In this document: in pieces, positions 48,766 to 61,650 of the stretch | Layout: each line of letters begins with the position of its first letter | Numbering within the stretch: the stretch's first letter is position 1 | DNA from: Periplaneta americana | Lineage: Eukaryota > Arthropoda > Insecta > Blattodea > Blattidae | Assembly: GCF_040183065.1 (NCBI RefSeq) | Contig: NC_091123.1 | Span: 107,482,821 to 107,546,820 of the forward strand | Direction: 5' to 3' | DNA: 64,000 nucleotides | Made by a program: the position numbers and the translations under genes | The notes under the pieces: model-generated | What the model saw: the letters and a program-made list of their open reading frames with translations, nothing else | What the model was told of the DNA's origin: nothing | Database searches by the model: none

Positions 48766-49790
48766 AAATTAAATAAATGAGTAAATAAAATAAATGCGAT
48801 TGTAAGCATAGTCACCAGACTCATAGATAGTATGATCGATTCATCGTCATTTCCAGCTTAAAGGTGTGAGTGTTGAGTGTACAATCGATTTCGTCTCCAG
48901 CTCTGTAGTATGGCTAATTGGGTTCTTGATTGAAGTGATTCTTTACTTAGGAGTTGTCCCATTTTCTCCTTTTTCTTCGCAGAGGGAGGATCCGAAGTCT
49001 CATATCGCAGTTCGAGGCTTATTGCGTTTACTACTCCTATCTTAGGGATTATCGTTGACGTTCATAGGCCCACATTCTTCTAAGATTCGTGTTCAGTATT
49101 TAGTGCCATATTGTGAGTGATATATAGATTCAGATTACAAAATTAGCAGTTGCGGCGAAATTAGCGTTTAAAGCCCTCAGTTCGCGGAAGAATTCTCTAA
49201 CATCCTCAAAACGATATCTGTGTGCAAGACAACGGTACTGCATTTTACTACATCATTTGTTGACTCTAAACTGTTGATGATAAATGAAGTTGAAATAAAT
49301 TATAGCAAAATGAACCCAAAAGTGCAGTGCAGAAAAATGTCTAGCATTTATGTATTTCGATTTAGTCGAGAAAAAAACCTAACCAGGCGAATGTCCCGAG
49401 CAGGATTTGATCCTGCAACCGTTAATATCATAGTCCAAAATGTCTATCACAACACCATATGGGTGGACTGTTGTACACCTTACTTGACCGGATTTACTAA
49501 TAAAGACTCTATATACAGACGTTTAACTGTCTTATACTTATACAATGAGAAACTCGTTTATAAGTCGTGTGTAAATTCCTTACTAATAATCACGACATAC
49601 GTTGTGTATAACAGTATAACTGTTACACAGCTATGTCATAGTTTCGTCATTACTTCATTACGAAAGGTAATAGAATATCTGAGATTCTCTATTGCATCCG
49701 GTAGAGCGCTCTAGTATGCCGTGTTAAGTATCAATAGTACAACTGGCTCTGATCCATTACCAAACTATGTTTTGGTCAAGAGTACAAGCT
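48766..49790. other. No gene recognised
   Basis: Includes a 164-codon ORF at 49220-49714 with no recognisable domain. A weak tRNA B-box-like sequence on the minus strand near 49405-49425 (GGTTGCAGGATCAAATCC) lies inside it, suggesting an old SINE rather than a gene. Confidence 0.5.
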
Positions 49791-49798
49791 ACAGCAAT

Positions 49799-51112
49799 CA
49801 GTGGCGGCTCCTGCATATTTATTAAGAGGAGGAAAGAAATTAACAGCACTAAATGACATCTTCTTGAATGAAACATGCTACAAATTAGCCTACATGCATA
49901 CATGTAATTTAGCCTACATGCATACATGTAAAACCAGGTAGTGTTGGGGTTGGCCTTCCCTTCTGTATAGCAATAATCTGTTCTTGTAAACTGAGTTTCC
50001 TAAATTGTCCAAAATATATTATGATTTCACTTCCATTCATTGCTGAATAATTGCGCAAATTAACAATTATAAGGAAATTCACAACCTCGTAGCATTTTTC
50101 GAGCACACTACAGCATCACACGTGTTGGAAGAGACTAGCTACTAACTCGTAACCGGAACCGTTTTACGGAAATAGAAATGGGAATGGGAAATAATCTCAG
50201 GAAAGCGAGAACACTGCACCCACCCACTTGGTCTGTGTTGCCACATGTATATTTTACAAGTTCAGTATCACATACTTTTGAAGAATGTCAGTTCTTGTAA
50301 AGTCATACTATCATTATTGTTCAAAGCTGCCGGTGGCCGATTAATTTTTTATGTTAAAAATGATGTAGTTTGGAGTACCTACTTTCAGTTTCAAATATGT
50401 TTGTACAAAACTGACAACTTGGATGTTGCCCTATCTAGTAAACAATGAATAAAAGTGAATTTCAGGGGCCAACTACGTAAAACTACTTCCTCTTTGTTTT
50501 ACATAAACCCGACTTTAACTTTCAGATATCCACGAAAGTTTCAAAGCATGAATAGTAGCCTATATAAAGTGCAATGAATAATATTTTTGATTTATAATTT
50601 AAAAAAAAGTTTACATGGTGTATTTCATAGCTTTGCGTTAAAACTGTTTTTGTTGTGTCTCCTCCTGGATGACGTGTTATAGTCCGGTTGAATGCAACAT
50701 CGTTAGGTGGAAGCGGTAGCGAGCTTGTTGCACGATCAGTCGGTTTCTATTTCCCGCCCATGACTGATTCAGAGGAGGATCTCCTCCCTCTCCGTTCATT
50801 TACTTGCTTTAAAACTCTGCTTCTTTCTCTGGCGGCTAGTGCGCTGTTGTCTGTGTGTGTTAACTGCAGTAGAGGAGGAATGGAGTGCCTTTCCTCTACA
50901 AAGACAATCTCGGATCTTTCTCACAGTTTTCTACAGCACATGAGCGTGCGTCGTTTAAAACTCGATCAACTAAGGTTTACTTATAGCTGTGAACTTAAAA
51001 ATGATCGAATCTTCCTCGAATTTCAAGACATATTTTATTTGGTATTTAATTTCAAAAGAAGAAAATGTGAGGAGGACGTTCCTCCCTTCCCTCCCCCGAG
51101 GAACCGCCACTG
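49799..51112. mobile_element. Non-autonomous hAT-like element, 1.3 kb, perfect 8-bp target duplication
   Basis: The ends CAGTGGCGGCTCC and CAGTGGCGGTTCC (reverse complement of right) are flanked by ACAGCAAT on both sides (49791-49798, 51113-51120). A 24-bp tandem duplication (TTAGCCTACATGCATACATG..) lies at 49881-49931. The right third is GC-richer and holds a 141-codon ORF (50688-51113) without recognisable domains that runs through the end repeat, so probably incidental. No transposase motif found. Confidence 0.92.
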
Positions 51113-51120
51113 ACAGCAAT

Positions 51121-53061
51121 ATTATTCTAATTATTTTGTGCTCTTTGGTTTGTTCTTCTGTGGTTACAAGGCAGCCATCATCATAAAATGACAGTTGATA
51201 CGAACAGCTGTTAGAGGGGCGGCCATTTTTTCTCTATATACAACGCTTAAACGAGGGGTTTCGTGTATATAACTACTGTAAAGGAATTCCCATTGTATAG
51301 TTAGACTGTTTATACATCCATCACTTATGCATGGTTTATTAGTAACGTTTCCTGTCTCAACTCTGCATAAGTCTTGTATAAAAACTATACACGGTTTATT
51401 AGTGAGCCCGCGGATGTATTGCGCTTATGACGTATTACCGGGTATACTCGCTTTCGTACCTTGCTGATATATACAAAGTTGATCTGAATATCTGGTGATC
51501 ATTAGGAACTGCATGATTTTGTTGTATTGTTTTCATGTTACGTTTAGGCTTGTCGAACATGTTCCCAGAATGAAAATTGTACACTCTCTCCTTCGTAATC
51601 ATCCAACATGTCTCTTTCCCCTGGGTTTGTAGCCTACAGGAGGGCTTGCCGTGGAAATGTTAAGGAAGCATTTCGCAATACACTGTCTACAAATTCTTCT
51701 GATACGGTATGTACAGTATTATGGTCTCATCTCCACTATATTATTTCCTCCAAATCGTGTTCGTATATGTCTATTTCTGATTCCATTTTTCCCCCTATAA
51801 CTTCAATCAGGGACGTGGGTAATCCCATTGTCATTAGGGCTTTTTATAATCTGGTGTTTTCTTACGATCTTAATGTCTACGTTTCAGTACTGTGATGTAG
51901 TTTATGCTGTGGGCAATTTTATTGTTTATGGTGGCTGTACTGTTTGGTTTATTTTTCCTGAACGCACCCTGGTCTTCTCCTCCGCTCATTGGAGGAATGA
52001 CACGCATCGCCGGCCTCGGCTGGGAGACCGGGCTAACGTTCAGTTGGTGAGAGAACTCGACGAAGTTACGACTTCGAGAGAGAAACGGGCAGTCTCCCGT
52101 CTCGGCTGAGATAGTCGTCAATTCATCGTACTACGTCGTCGCGGTGGTCGGGTGACCCCGCTGATTTGGATAGCTACGACTTTCGTCTGTGTGGTATAAT
52201 TCACCGGTGGAACATCGTTTGGATATCATCGCTTTACAGACCAAGCGATGGTCTGTTTCATTCTTAACAGCGCGCTGGCCAGCATTCCTAATTTTCATAT
52301 TCTACACTACGAGGGATCATTAACGTCCGTAAACTCACAGGGAAGTTCTCTGATGTCGCTACGCCATTAATGTACATAGCGGCTCACTTGGTTATGGTGT
52401 GCTTCCCAAGGATTTGAACTTTAATTCAGCTAAAGGTTGGAGTCTACAACTTTATATGACTTATTAGAGCCCGAGTCTATCCGGACTGTATTTTCAATGA
52501 GCGTTTAATTTACTCTGTGATACATCGCCATTCTTACTTTCATTTCGATGGTAGACATTGATTTTCTCTCTTTCATTCTCTCACTACTTTATATTGTTAT
52601 TAGATTTATAATTCTTTGCTTTTTGTATTTTTATGTCAACTTATCTCTCTGTCTGTTTATATTAAATTGTTATAATTATCATGGTTTTTGCTTTATACTA
52701 TTTATGAAAGGCAGCCAAAAATACCTAAAGCTACGATCCTTTTCCCTTTCCTGGGTCTTACTCAGGCACGCCAATACAACAGTACATATTTCAGTGCTGA
52801 TTTTAAAACAATTTTATATATTTTAAGTCTAATGTTTTAGTTATCTCTTTTTCCGACGCTGTTATCCATTAACTTATTTAGGCTATTGTATTCTAAGTCT
52901 GTGTCTAAATATTTCCTGGTGTTTCTGAACTAAGACGTTCAAGCGCTCGTACTTCTTAAACTATTTTCCCATTAATCATTTATATTTTCACTCGTCGTCG
53001 TTCTCGAATTCATATTGCCATGGACTTTGTTTTGTTGAGCTAAGAAGAAACTACCAACTGA
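51121..53061. other. No gene recognised; GC-rich patch at 51950-52250
   Basis: The 95-codon ORF at 51608-51895 is unrecognised. 51950-52250 is markedly GC- and CpG-richer than its surroundings, with TCGGCTGGGAGACCGGGC and an inverse-like CAGTCTCCCGTCTCGGCTGAG. It could be an element 5' UTR or a small CpG island. I cannot tell which. Confidence 0.4.
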
Positions 53062-53250
53062 AGGATGCACTGGAAGGAATGGTGAACGGGAGAAACTTTC
53101 AGGGCAGAAGAAATCAGATGATTACAACATTAAGATACATGCATCGTATGCGGAGACAAAGAGGAAGGCGGAAAATAGGGAAGATTGGAGAATGCTGGGT
53201 TTGCAGTGAAAGACCTCCCTTGGGTAGAAAACTATGAATGAATAAATGAA
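53062..53250 (+). mobile_element. LINE-D 3' end fragment
   Basis: Partner of 20636-20785. The better-preserved translation shows EGMVNGR, YGDKEEGG-like residues and a tail WRMLGLQ followed by AATG repeats (GAATGAATAAATGAATG). Probably the 3' end of a non-LTR element; clade not assigned. Confidence 0.65.
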
Positions 53251-53445
53251 TGATATTAGTAATTGAGAAGTTTGTGCTATGTTTTTCAAAATTGTTATTG
53301 ATGTTTTGTAGATGTTTTACTTCCACCAACGAAACTTAAACCGTAGAATGTACTTGTGTTATTAGCCTATTTATTCCTTTAGATTGTGTATCTCCCACTA
53401 CTGTATTATTCATATATACAGATCTCGGAGTTTATCTCTGCCGGT

Positions 53446-53670
53446 GTCGGCCCGGTTGACGCAATTAGTATAGCGCTGGCCCTCTATGCCCGAGGTTGCG
53501 GGTTTGATCCCGGGCCATGTCGACGGTATTTAAGTGTGCTTAAATGCGACAGGCTCATGTCAGTAGATTTACTGGCATGTAAAAGAACTCCTGAGGGACA
53601 AAATTCCGGCACACCGGGGACGCTGATATAACCTCGGCAGTTGCGAGCGTCGTTAAATAAAATATAATCA
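53446..53670 (+). repeat. tRNA-derived SINE, family 2
   Basis: Full copy: head GTTGACGCAATTAGTATAGC, B box GGTTTGATCCCGGG, body GTGCTTAAATGCGACAGGCT, GGACAAAATTCCGGCACACC, GCTGATATAACCTCGGCAG and an AAAT tail. Confidence 0.92.
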
Positions 53671-53825
53671 TATCTCTGACGGTGAATACAGTTGGGATTC
53701 GAGCACTTGTCATAGCTGAGGGCGAATGCAGCAAAACAAAAGACATCTGGTCGCCTTGCTCCTAACAGAACTATTCTTCCTGTTAGTAAAGTGTGTGTCG
53801 GAAGTCGGTTCGGGTCTGCAATATT

Positions 53826-53826
53826 G

Positions 53827-53904
<78 letters not shown>
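53826..53904. repeat. (ATT)n microsatellite
   Basis: About 26 uninterrupted units. The poly-Ile ORF over it is an artefact. Confidence 0.98.
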
Positions 53905-55375
53905 GTTACAGAAGTCTAGTTTATAGTAGTTAGTGCTTTAGTTTCGTAATTATTAATAGTTCAATGAAGCAGAGAGAATAACAATCAATCTCGGAAGCAA
54001 AACCAGCGACACTGGTAATTCTGAAGAGCCAGACTGATGGTGAGAATGGAGTTGAACATTTGCAATAATCCTGAAAAAAGACGTAGGCTATGCTTTACTG
54101 CAATTTATTTATTTAGTAGGCCTATCATGAGTAATTTTCATATTACGAAAACCATAATAATGCTTCGTAACATTGAACTCTTATACAGTTAATGTTAAAA
54201 TAATTGTAAAAATACTTAAGTACTCAGGGTTAAGCATTTGGGCGAACTTTTTTTTTCACAGACTAGTACAACCGCTGCTTTACCTCTTCCTCTTCACCGC
54301 AAACTATGACGTCGCCCACCGGCAGAGATAAAATCCGAGATCTGTACCTGTAAATCATCTCATAGGATTCTCTCATTCCATCCAACCTCGAACTTCCAGG
54401 AAGTTCAATACACAGGATAGATCGTAGTGCAGAATGACTGCCATCTGCCCTTTTCTGAGATATAGCCTACAGTAATTAAGTTAATTACTTTTACCTTCAA
54501 CTTAATTAGATTAGTTTTTTTTTTACTGGGAACCCGTATTCGATCTTTGAGAAATCCTGTGAGATCTGTGGCCATAGACTAAGTAAATAACAACTATACT
54601 ACTGTCGTACGGTGACGGCTCTTTTGATAGCAGAGTTGTGACACTAGACCACAGGTGCTCATCAACACTGCTAGAATGTCTGTGAATGCGGATAGAGTAA
54701 TAAAGCCACCGATAAACGTTAAAAAACTGGACACGACCTTGGACAAAACAAGTTGTTTTATCTCTCTCTTAATGGTATGCCAGCATAAAGATACTCCAGA
54801 GCTTCAAAATATTTCACCAAGATGAATAATTAATTAATAATCTTCAGTACAGCATTCCGTATCCGTCTAAAATTAAGATTTATTCTTAACGTGAATCGTT
54901 GAAGTGGGCACCTACTTGGAAAAAATGTCCATTACCATTTTTGTAATACTACTCTACGCGCATATGCTCCTTAACAACTCGCAACATAATCATTATTGGA
55001 GAAATATAAAGTTTGAATATCATAGTTATGTAGCGGATTAGCTATATTCAAACCGAAGGTTCCAATAAACTAACATACCAGTCGATAGGAAGAATATTGG
55101 TTTTGTAATTGACCGTACAGTACGTTTTCAAGAAAGTAATACTCAGTGCAAAGTATTAGATCGTGAAGAAAGACGGCATTATGAATCCTACTATAAACGC
55201 TTGGAAGAAAAATAAAATATACCTACATGAAAATCGCTGAGAGGTGACTGTATTACTGTTTGAAGCGCGTGGAATATTTCAAAACGTGTAAATTTTTGCC
55301 ATGCATTTCATATTGTTACATCTACCAGTATATATCTACACAAATTTTAATTTCCTTATTCCAAATCACCATTTG
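53905..55375. other. No gene recognised
   Basis: AT-rich spacer with a T run near 54515. No recognisable protein, tRNA-like head or terminal repeat. Confidence 0.55.
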
Positions 55376-55379
55376 TATA

Positions 55380-55725
55380 GTTTTATAAATAAATAAACAA
55401 ATAAACAAATAAATAAATAAATAAACAAATAAACAAATAAACAAATAAACAAATAAACAAATAAACAAATAAACAAATAAACAAATAAACAAATAAACAA
55501 ATAAACAAGTAAATAAGTAAAGAAGTAAAGGAATACGTAAGTAAATACGTAAGTAAATAAATAAATAAATGAATACGTAAGTAAGTAAATAAAAAAATTA
55601 ATGAATATGTAAGTAAGTAAATAAATAAATAAATGAATACGTAAGTAAGTAAATAAATAAATAAATACGTAAGTAAGTAAATAAATAAATACGTAAGTAA
55701 GTAAATTAATAAATAAATAATAAAC
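55380..55725. repeat. (AAAT)n/(AAAC)n/(GTAA)n compound microsatellite
   Basis: A run of about 15 AAACAAAT units, then AAAT with the higher-order unit ACGTAAGTAAGTAAATAAAT repeated several times. Reverse-strand FIYL ORFs are artefacts. Confidence 0.95.
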
Positions 55726-55929
55726 GAACAAATCTGTTTTCGAGGATGACTGTTAAAAACTTAACTATAAGCCGTGACCCGCTTAGAGGGATTGAGAACT
55801 AAACGCTTACCTAGTGCTGCGCATGATTAGGTTTTTTCCGGAGCGGTTGTTTGCACGCTTTCAATCGGAGACCTCCGGATTATCTCCGATTGATGCCGCG
55901 CAGGTTGTATAGCCTATGTGCTGTGATTG

Positions 55930-56115
55930 CATAAAGTAATCAGATCCTCCTGGAAGAGGTTCTACCAGAATTCCTGTAGGAGATACCATTGCAGCATTGG
56001 TTTCAACATGATGGGACTCCTGCTCACTTTGCTGGAAGTAATGTTCGACGAAACATGGATGTAAGAGAAAGACCACTTCGTAGCCTCTATGGTCTCCAGA
56101 ATTTTTTTTTGGAGA
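55930..56115 (+). pseudogene. TcMar-like transposase fragment
   Basis: Shows LEEVLPEFL*EIPLQH then WFQHDGTPAHFA..VRRNMD, the second catalytic Asp block of the DDE group whose N-terminus is a DUF4817-type helix-turn-helix. The first Asp and the PDLTPxD block are missing or scrambled. A stop and frameshifts are present. The 5' end of a relative lies at 63922. Confidence 0.7.
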
Positions 56116-57230
56116 AACACGAGAAAATTGATATATTTTAATTCTGAAGAGTGAAGATCTTATCGCTCAAATTTTTTAGGCTTCACAGACCATCAAAAAC
56201 ATCACTGGAATTGCGAGTGTACACGACAGTCTGCAATTCGTAAGAGTTCTCTTTGTTTGCAATTACAAGATAAAAATATTCAGCATTTTTTAAGTTTATT
56301 TTGTATTTTAAAAAAAGCAAAAATTCTTTTACAAAGTACTACACTTTTTTATTTTGCTACAATCTATCACAGTACTATAATAATAGTGGAGTACATCAGA
56401 CAGCACACTTCAGTGGTTTTAAAGCAATTGTCTGTCTCTCTCGTCTAGAGCGGTCGATGTTATGGAACTTACGTCCATAGTGCAACAATTAAGCATTTGC
56501 AACTCATGTGTTCCTACCTTAATGTCTCTTTTGGTTCTTTCTGACACCTCACAAATTATTTAAAACTAGTTTTTCCATAGCGTAGTATTGAATTTAATGA
56601 TGAAGAGATTTTTGATAGTGGAGATTTTATTTAACTACAAGCTTGATGATGATGATGATGATGATGATGATCTAAACTACTTTGGTTCAACTCCCAAGGT
56701 CTAAACAATTGACGGCTCTTTACAAATGAGACGACTGTTCGGATCCAGGTAGGTCCTATGAAATTTGTGGTGAACAAAACTCCTGCAGCCGAGATTTACC
56801 TCAAGTACAGTACTTTGCCTGTTGGTCCCAATCTCATTCCCTCCTTGCTTCATTATCACCGCATCATCATCTAGTAGTCTTTGAGTAACGTTTGTAATTC
56901 AAACAGACATTAAACAAACAATTAGGCCTGCCTATTGCCCACTACTAAAATTCCTTCCATAACAATATTCGATTTATCCTTGCAAAAGTTCTGCGCCTTT
57001 ACAAATCTCGGAAGTTTGCGTAGGACTCCTTTAATGAGTGGTAAGCCCACAGACTTCTACCTCTTATACAAGACTGCACAGTCATGTACACACACGCCAC
57101 ACACATACGCATATCCATGTCCCGACTGCCCTGCTTCCTAAACGTTGAGACAGTCCCCTGCTTTTCAAGGTCACCGGGAGTAGTAAAAATTAGTTGTTCA
57201 TAAATATGTTGTAAATTAATTGAAGGCCTA
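56116..57230. other. No gene recognised; short (GAT)n at 56644-56671
   Basis: AT-rich spacer with one nine-unit GAT microsatellite. Confidence 0.6.
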
Positions 57231-57234
57231 CTTA

Positions 57235-58135
57235 CTTACAAATGGCTTTTAAGGAACCCGCAGGTTCATTGCCGCCCTCACATAAGCCCTCCATCGATTC
57301 CTATCTTGTGCAAGATTAATACAGTCTCTATCATCGTATCCCACCTCCCTCAAATCCATTTTAATATTACCCTCCGGCCTCCCACTAATACTCTATATGC
57401 ATTTCTGAATTCGTTCATACGTGCTACATTCCCTGCCCATCTCAAACGTCTGGATTTAATGTTCCTAATTATGTCAGGTGAAGAATACGATGCATACAGT
57501 TCTGCGTTGTGTAACTTTCTCCATTCTTCTGTAACTTCATCCCTCTTATTCCCAAATACTTTCCTAAGAACCTTATTCTCAAACACCCTTAATCTCTGTT
57601 CTTCTCTCAAAGTGAAAGTTCAAGTTTCACAACCATACAGAACAACCGGTAATATAAATGTTTTATAAATTCTAAATTTCAGATTTTTTGGCAGCAGACT
57701 AGACGACAAAAGCTTCTCAACCGAATAATAACACGCATTTCCCATATTTATTCTGCGTTTAATTTCCTCCCGAATGTCATTTATATTTGTTACTGTTGCT
57801 CCAAGATATCTGAATTTTTCCACCTCTTAGAAAGATAAATCTCCAATTTTTATATTTCCATTTCGTACAATATTCTGGTCACGAGACATAATCATATACT
57901 TCGTCTTTCCGGGCTATAATACCAAACCTATCGCTTTACTTACTTCAAGTAAAATTTTCGTGTTTTCCCCTAATCGTTTGTGTATTTTCTCCTAACATAT
58001 TCACGTCATCCGCATAGACAAGAAGCTGATGTAACCCGTTCATTTCTTAACCCTCTGTGTTACCTTGAACTTTCCTAATGGCATATTCTAGAGCAAAGTT
58101 AAAAAGTAAAGGTGACAGTGCATCTCCTTGCTTTA
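57235..58135 (-). mobile_element. LINE-A fragment reaching the RT palm, ~0.9 kb
   Basis: The longest LINE-A copy here. From 58135 downwards the minus strand reads KQGDALSPLLFNFALEYAI, then LLVYADDVN (palm YADD), VEKFRYLGATVTNIND, LPVVLYGCET, EEQRLRVF..SPDIIRNIKSRRLRWAGNV and the 3' end with ACTTACTTAC. Several stops and frameshifts, and a ~30-bp loss in the GRPRRRW region. It shows that the family is a genuine non-LTR reverse transcriptase. Confidence 0.9.
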
Positions 58136-59200
58136 GCCAATTGAAAGGCTTGCTGCAAGGAATTGATAAGCCATACATTGGTCGAAATCGAGTTCACTGT
58201 AAAATGTAGCGATAGTAAGCCAGGCTTCTCAGAAGATTTTAGATTTCTGTGTGAAGCTTTGACAACTTTCTTATTTGAAATCAAGTACATACAACGTTCG
58301 AAATATTTCCTTGTTTATAAGTGTATCTAATGCTGTACAGGACAGCAAAATGTTTTCAAAGATTTTAGCTGAAAAATTACAAAAAAATTCACGGAAATGT
58401 TTGAAGTCCTTAAACTATTCCCGTTAAATGCATCAGTATGTTGCACCTTTGTTTTAATAGTGTGTGGTTTAAATAACAGTGCAACGGTGAACAAACTTAG
58501 AGAAATCGAGATCAATACACGGTAGGGAATTGGGGAAGAAACGCCAACAGTTTCTTGTGCATGTAATGTATTGTCTTAAAGGATGACCTTACGGCATGCT
58601 GACCGCATGAACACGGAGTCATCTATTTGTGAATATTTTCTATTGACTTCACAAAACCTCATAAGACGACAGAGTGAACAAAAGAGGCCTTATCCTTGAA
58701 GTTTAACGATGTTGAATATTCGGGATAGGATTTTTATGACGTAGGCTATAAATTGCAAAAGGAGTTCTAAAATAAAAGATTTATGGTGGAAAATTACTTG
58801 AAAATTGTCATAAACGAAAAGAAGGCCTGCTAGTTGGTGGTGGTGGTGCTGTTGCTGGTGATTGTAGTAATCATCATCTGAAAACTCTTCTTGTACACTT
58901 ACTCTAAACATTATTACAGAGCCTTGCAATATCAGATATTCGAAGTAGCAAATGCACACATTTCAACTTAAACTAAAACCTAGTCTACACTTTTGTAATT
59001 ACGTTTGACTTCTTATTTTTGAAGAATTTAATACAAAAAATATAATTTCCACCAAACCACGAAAATGATTATTCTATGAAGTTATAGTTTCTATGATATC
59101 AGTAAATTATAAGAACAATGCATATTTTTGTGTCAAGTGACATGTTAATTATTTCTTGTTTGTTAGTTTTAAGTTCATTTCTCAGCAATATAAATTAAAC
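58136..59200. other. No gene recognised
   Basis: AT-rich spacer. A small GGT/GTT-rich patch at 58835-58860. No ORF with recognisable content. Confidence 0.55.
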
Positions 59201-59204
59201 GTAG

Positions 59205-59525
59205 GGAACGTGGTAGCGTCGGTGTTAAGTTGTAACGCTGCAAACCGAAACGTCACGGATTCGATTCCCTCTGGGATCCTGGATTTTCTCCATTGATCTA
59301 ATTCTTCGGCTGCATTATGGACTTGGAGTTTACTCAGCTTCTAACAGAAGTGGGTATTACTGTATTTTCCTTTTAAAACGTAAATGTAGTGGGCACGTAG
59401 GACTGATATCCCTACTGTCATTAACACCTATTTTCTGTAAAAGGTAGGAGCTTTAACCTCCCGTCTCGATCTGGGCCGATTTGGCCCGTAATTCGGTTTC
59501 CTTTACCTTTAGCTTTTTATTAGAA
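59205..59525 (+). repeat. tRNA-derived SINE, family 3
   Basis: Head AACGTGGTAGCGTCGGTGTT (A box), GTAACGCTGCAAACCGAAACG (anticodon-like arm), CACGGATTCGATTCCCTC (B box). Body includes GTGGGCACGTAGGACTGATA and CTCCCGTCTCGATCTGGGCC. Single copy in this window; SINE identity rests on the head and the body length. Confidence 0.65.
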
Positions 59526-60670
59526 GAACACTAATCATCGCATATACATTATGCACAATGTACCAAAAGGAAGGCCTAAGTGCAAAGGATCTGTCTCTGG
59601 TACGACCCTCGAAAGAGCAAGGAAGACCTATGAAAATGAAAATAACATAAATGTCTCTCTGAACTAGAATACTTTTTTTTTTATCCAATGCGTCATTCAT
59701 CTACTCGTCCGCTTCTCTGAGAGACGCGCCGAAGCAGTAGTTCTTTTTGCCGCCATATGCGTTGCCCTCGGTGCACCATGGAATTCGAATTACACAGCAC
59801 AGTATGATGGTAATTTACGGAGGAACAGTGGAATGCCGGTTGAGGAAACATGAGTAATCTGCGAAAATCTACCACAAAGCACCATAATTTTCAGCACAAA
59901 TTCCAGGCATTCGTACTCGGGCTACTAGCATAAGAAAACGACTGTCTAGTAACGGTGCTCCTAAATTGTAATGTACAAACAGTAATTTAACTATTGTATT
60001 TGATTCGAATTTTGACAAATCAATAAAACGAATGGACAACTTTTCCGCCTTACCAGGGAAAATGAGAAAAGTGCAACATCATCAAAATTTGAGTCATAAT
60101 GATGATGGTTGTGAAGAAAGAGATCAATTTATTTAGAATTGCTTTGTGTAGATGGATGGTCACGTTGCCAGTATATTCGATACTACGCACCTGGCACATA
60201 TGACCGTATTCGTATGTGGGAAATGTTGTGGGCTCGTGGCAGCTCCCACCTGAATGCGATCAAATGACAGCAGTTGGGATTTACGCCACACGGATTGCGA
60301 ACTGGCTCAACCCACAAGGGAGAGAAGAAATGGATTGTGGGAGTCGCGGCTTAATACATTACAAGTCATACGGTTGGGGCAGCTCAGAGACTTGATCTAT
60401 TATCTTCTTAATTGCAAACGAGATTATTTTCCTCGTAAATTAAAAAGCGAAAATAAAAACATATAACACGATTTATGTTGTGCTATGTAGCCAATCGACA
60501 TTACAACTTTTTTCGTAATTACCAGTTCTTCAGTAACTAACATTATGACTAGCTCACAGGATGATTGGCATTATGTAAAAAATCAATGTAGGAAGAAAGA
60601 TCCCTAGTATAATGTATTAAAATACAGAGCTCTTTTACATTGCTTCTGTGGGAGTTGTATTGATTCAATA
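59526..60670. other. No gene recognised
   Basis: Short ORFs only. GTTGCCCTCGGTGCACCATGG at 59760 weakly resembles GTTGCCCAGGGTGCACCATAG at 46577, with no longer match found. Confidence 0.5.
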
Positions 60671-60677
60671 TATGTAT

Positions 60678-61650
60678 ACAGTGGATCAAAAGTAGCCTTA
60701 CACTTAACAATATTTGTTACAATCATATTTGTTCAATACTGTTTATGCACATTTATTTAACACTTCACATACCTTTTAACACAGTTTAATCTCGTATGTA
60801 ATGAACTTGACTCCCTTCAACATTGCAACATTCTTCAAACCTTTCCATAACACTATGGCAACAGTTCGACATGAAACCTAATCTGCATCAATTCCAGTAA
60901 ATGCTTCTGAGATGTACTGTCTTAATTCATCCACAGTGTGGGGATTGCTCTCATAAACCTTGTTCTTTACGACATCCCCAAAAAAAAAAAAAATCCATCG
61001 GTGTTAGGTCAGGTGAACGTGGTGGCCCTTCGATGTTGCCTCTTCTTCCGAACCAACGCTGTGGAAATGTTTGGTTAAGGTAGTTCCTTACTGCCAAAAC
61101 ATCATGGAGAGTGCTGATAAAACAATTCGGGGAAGTTAGCTCTGGTTCTGAGTTGTATCACTAACACGTCACGAAGCATTTCTGGATAATTCGTCCCATC
61201 CACAATTTTATCAAATAAAACTGGTCCGTCAACACTTCGCTGGACAATGTACCCCACATTGTGATGCTAGGCTGGTTTAGTTGAGAAATTATGGTAACAT
61301 AGGGTTGTCATCAGTCATCAGCAGTTATGCCTGGTCATGTGATCTGACAATTTGAAGCAAGCCTCATCTGACCAGATGATCTTATCCAGAAGATCTGACT
61401 CCAAACCGATTTGATCATGCATCAGTTAACAGAATACTGCAATCGGCAAACGTGGTCGTCCTGCAAAAGACAATGCACCAGTCGTGGGCAATATGGTTTT
61501 AATTTAAATTTATGCATTAGGCGTCGCAAGAATGTTCTTATGGAGAGTTCGACAGAAGCACGTCGTGTGGATCAATTTTCTTCTCATTTTCTTCGATCAT
61601 AAAAATCTTAGGACGACCAAATTCCATAAATTAACCACCGAACCTGTGCT
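60678..61650 (-). pseudogene. TcMar-type DDE transposase pseudogene
   Basis: Read on the minus strand: GRPKIF near 61620, RRASVELSIRTFLRRLMHKF and YCPRLVHCLLQDDH (helix-turn-helix part), IIWSDEACFKLSDHMTRHN (first Asp), SITMWGTLSSEVL, a damaged FYQH block where QQDGAPxHF is expected, then RGNIEGPPRSPDLTPMDFFF with a T-run insertion, VYESNPHTVDELRQYISEAF and a C-terminal ..TYEIKL stop. At least three frameshifts or stops. One end carries TACAGTGGATCAAAAGTAGC (60677), a plausible terminal repeat, but the partner end was not found. Confidence 0.85.

Noticed and set aside
49220..49714. 164-codon ORF as a host gene
   Set aside because: No domain recognised, AT-rich composition like the flanks, and a tRNA B-box-like sequence inside it.
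50688..51113. 141-codon ORF as a real gene
   Set aside because: It runs through the terminal repeat of a transposon and has no recognisable domain.
55366..55731. 121-codon minus-strand FIYL-rich ORF resembling a membrane protein
   Set aside because: Pure AAAT/AAAC microsatellite translation.
59700..59900. Shared repeat with 46560-46620
   Set aside because: Only about 20 bp of imperfect similarity; could be chance.
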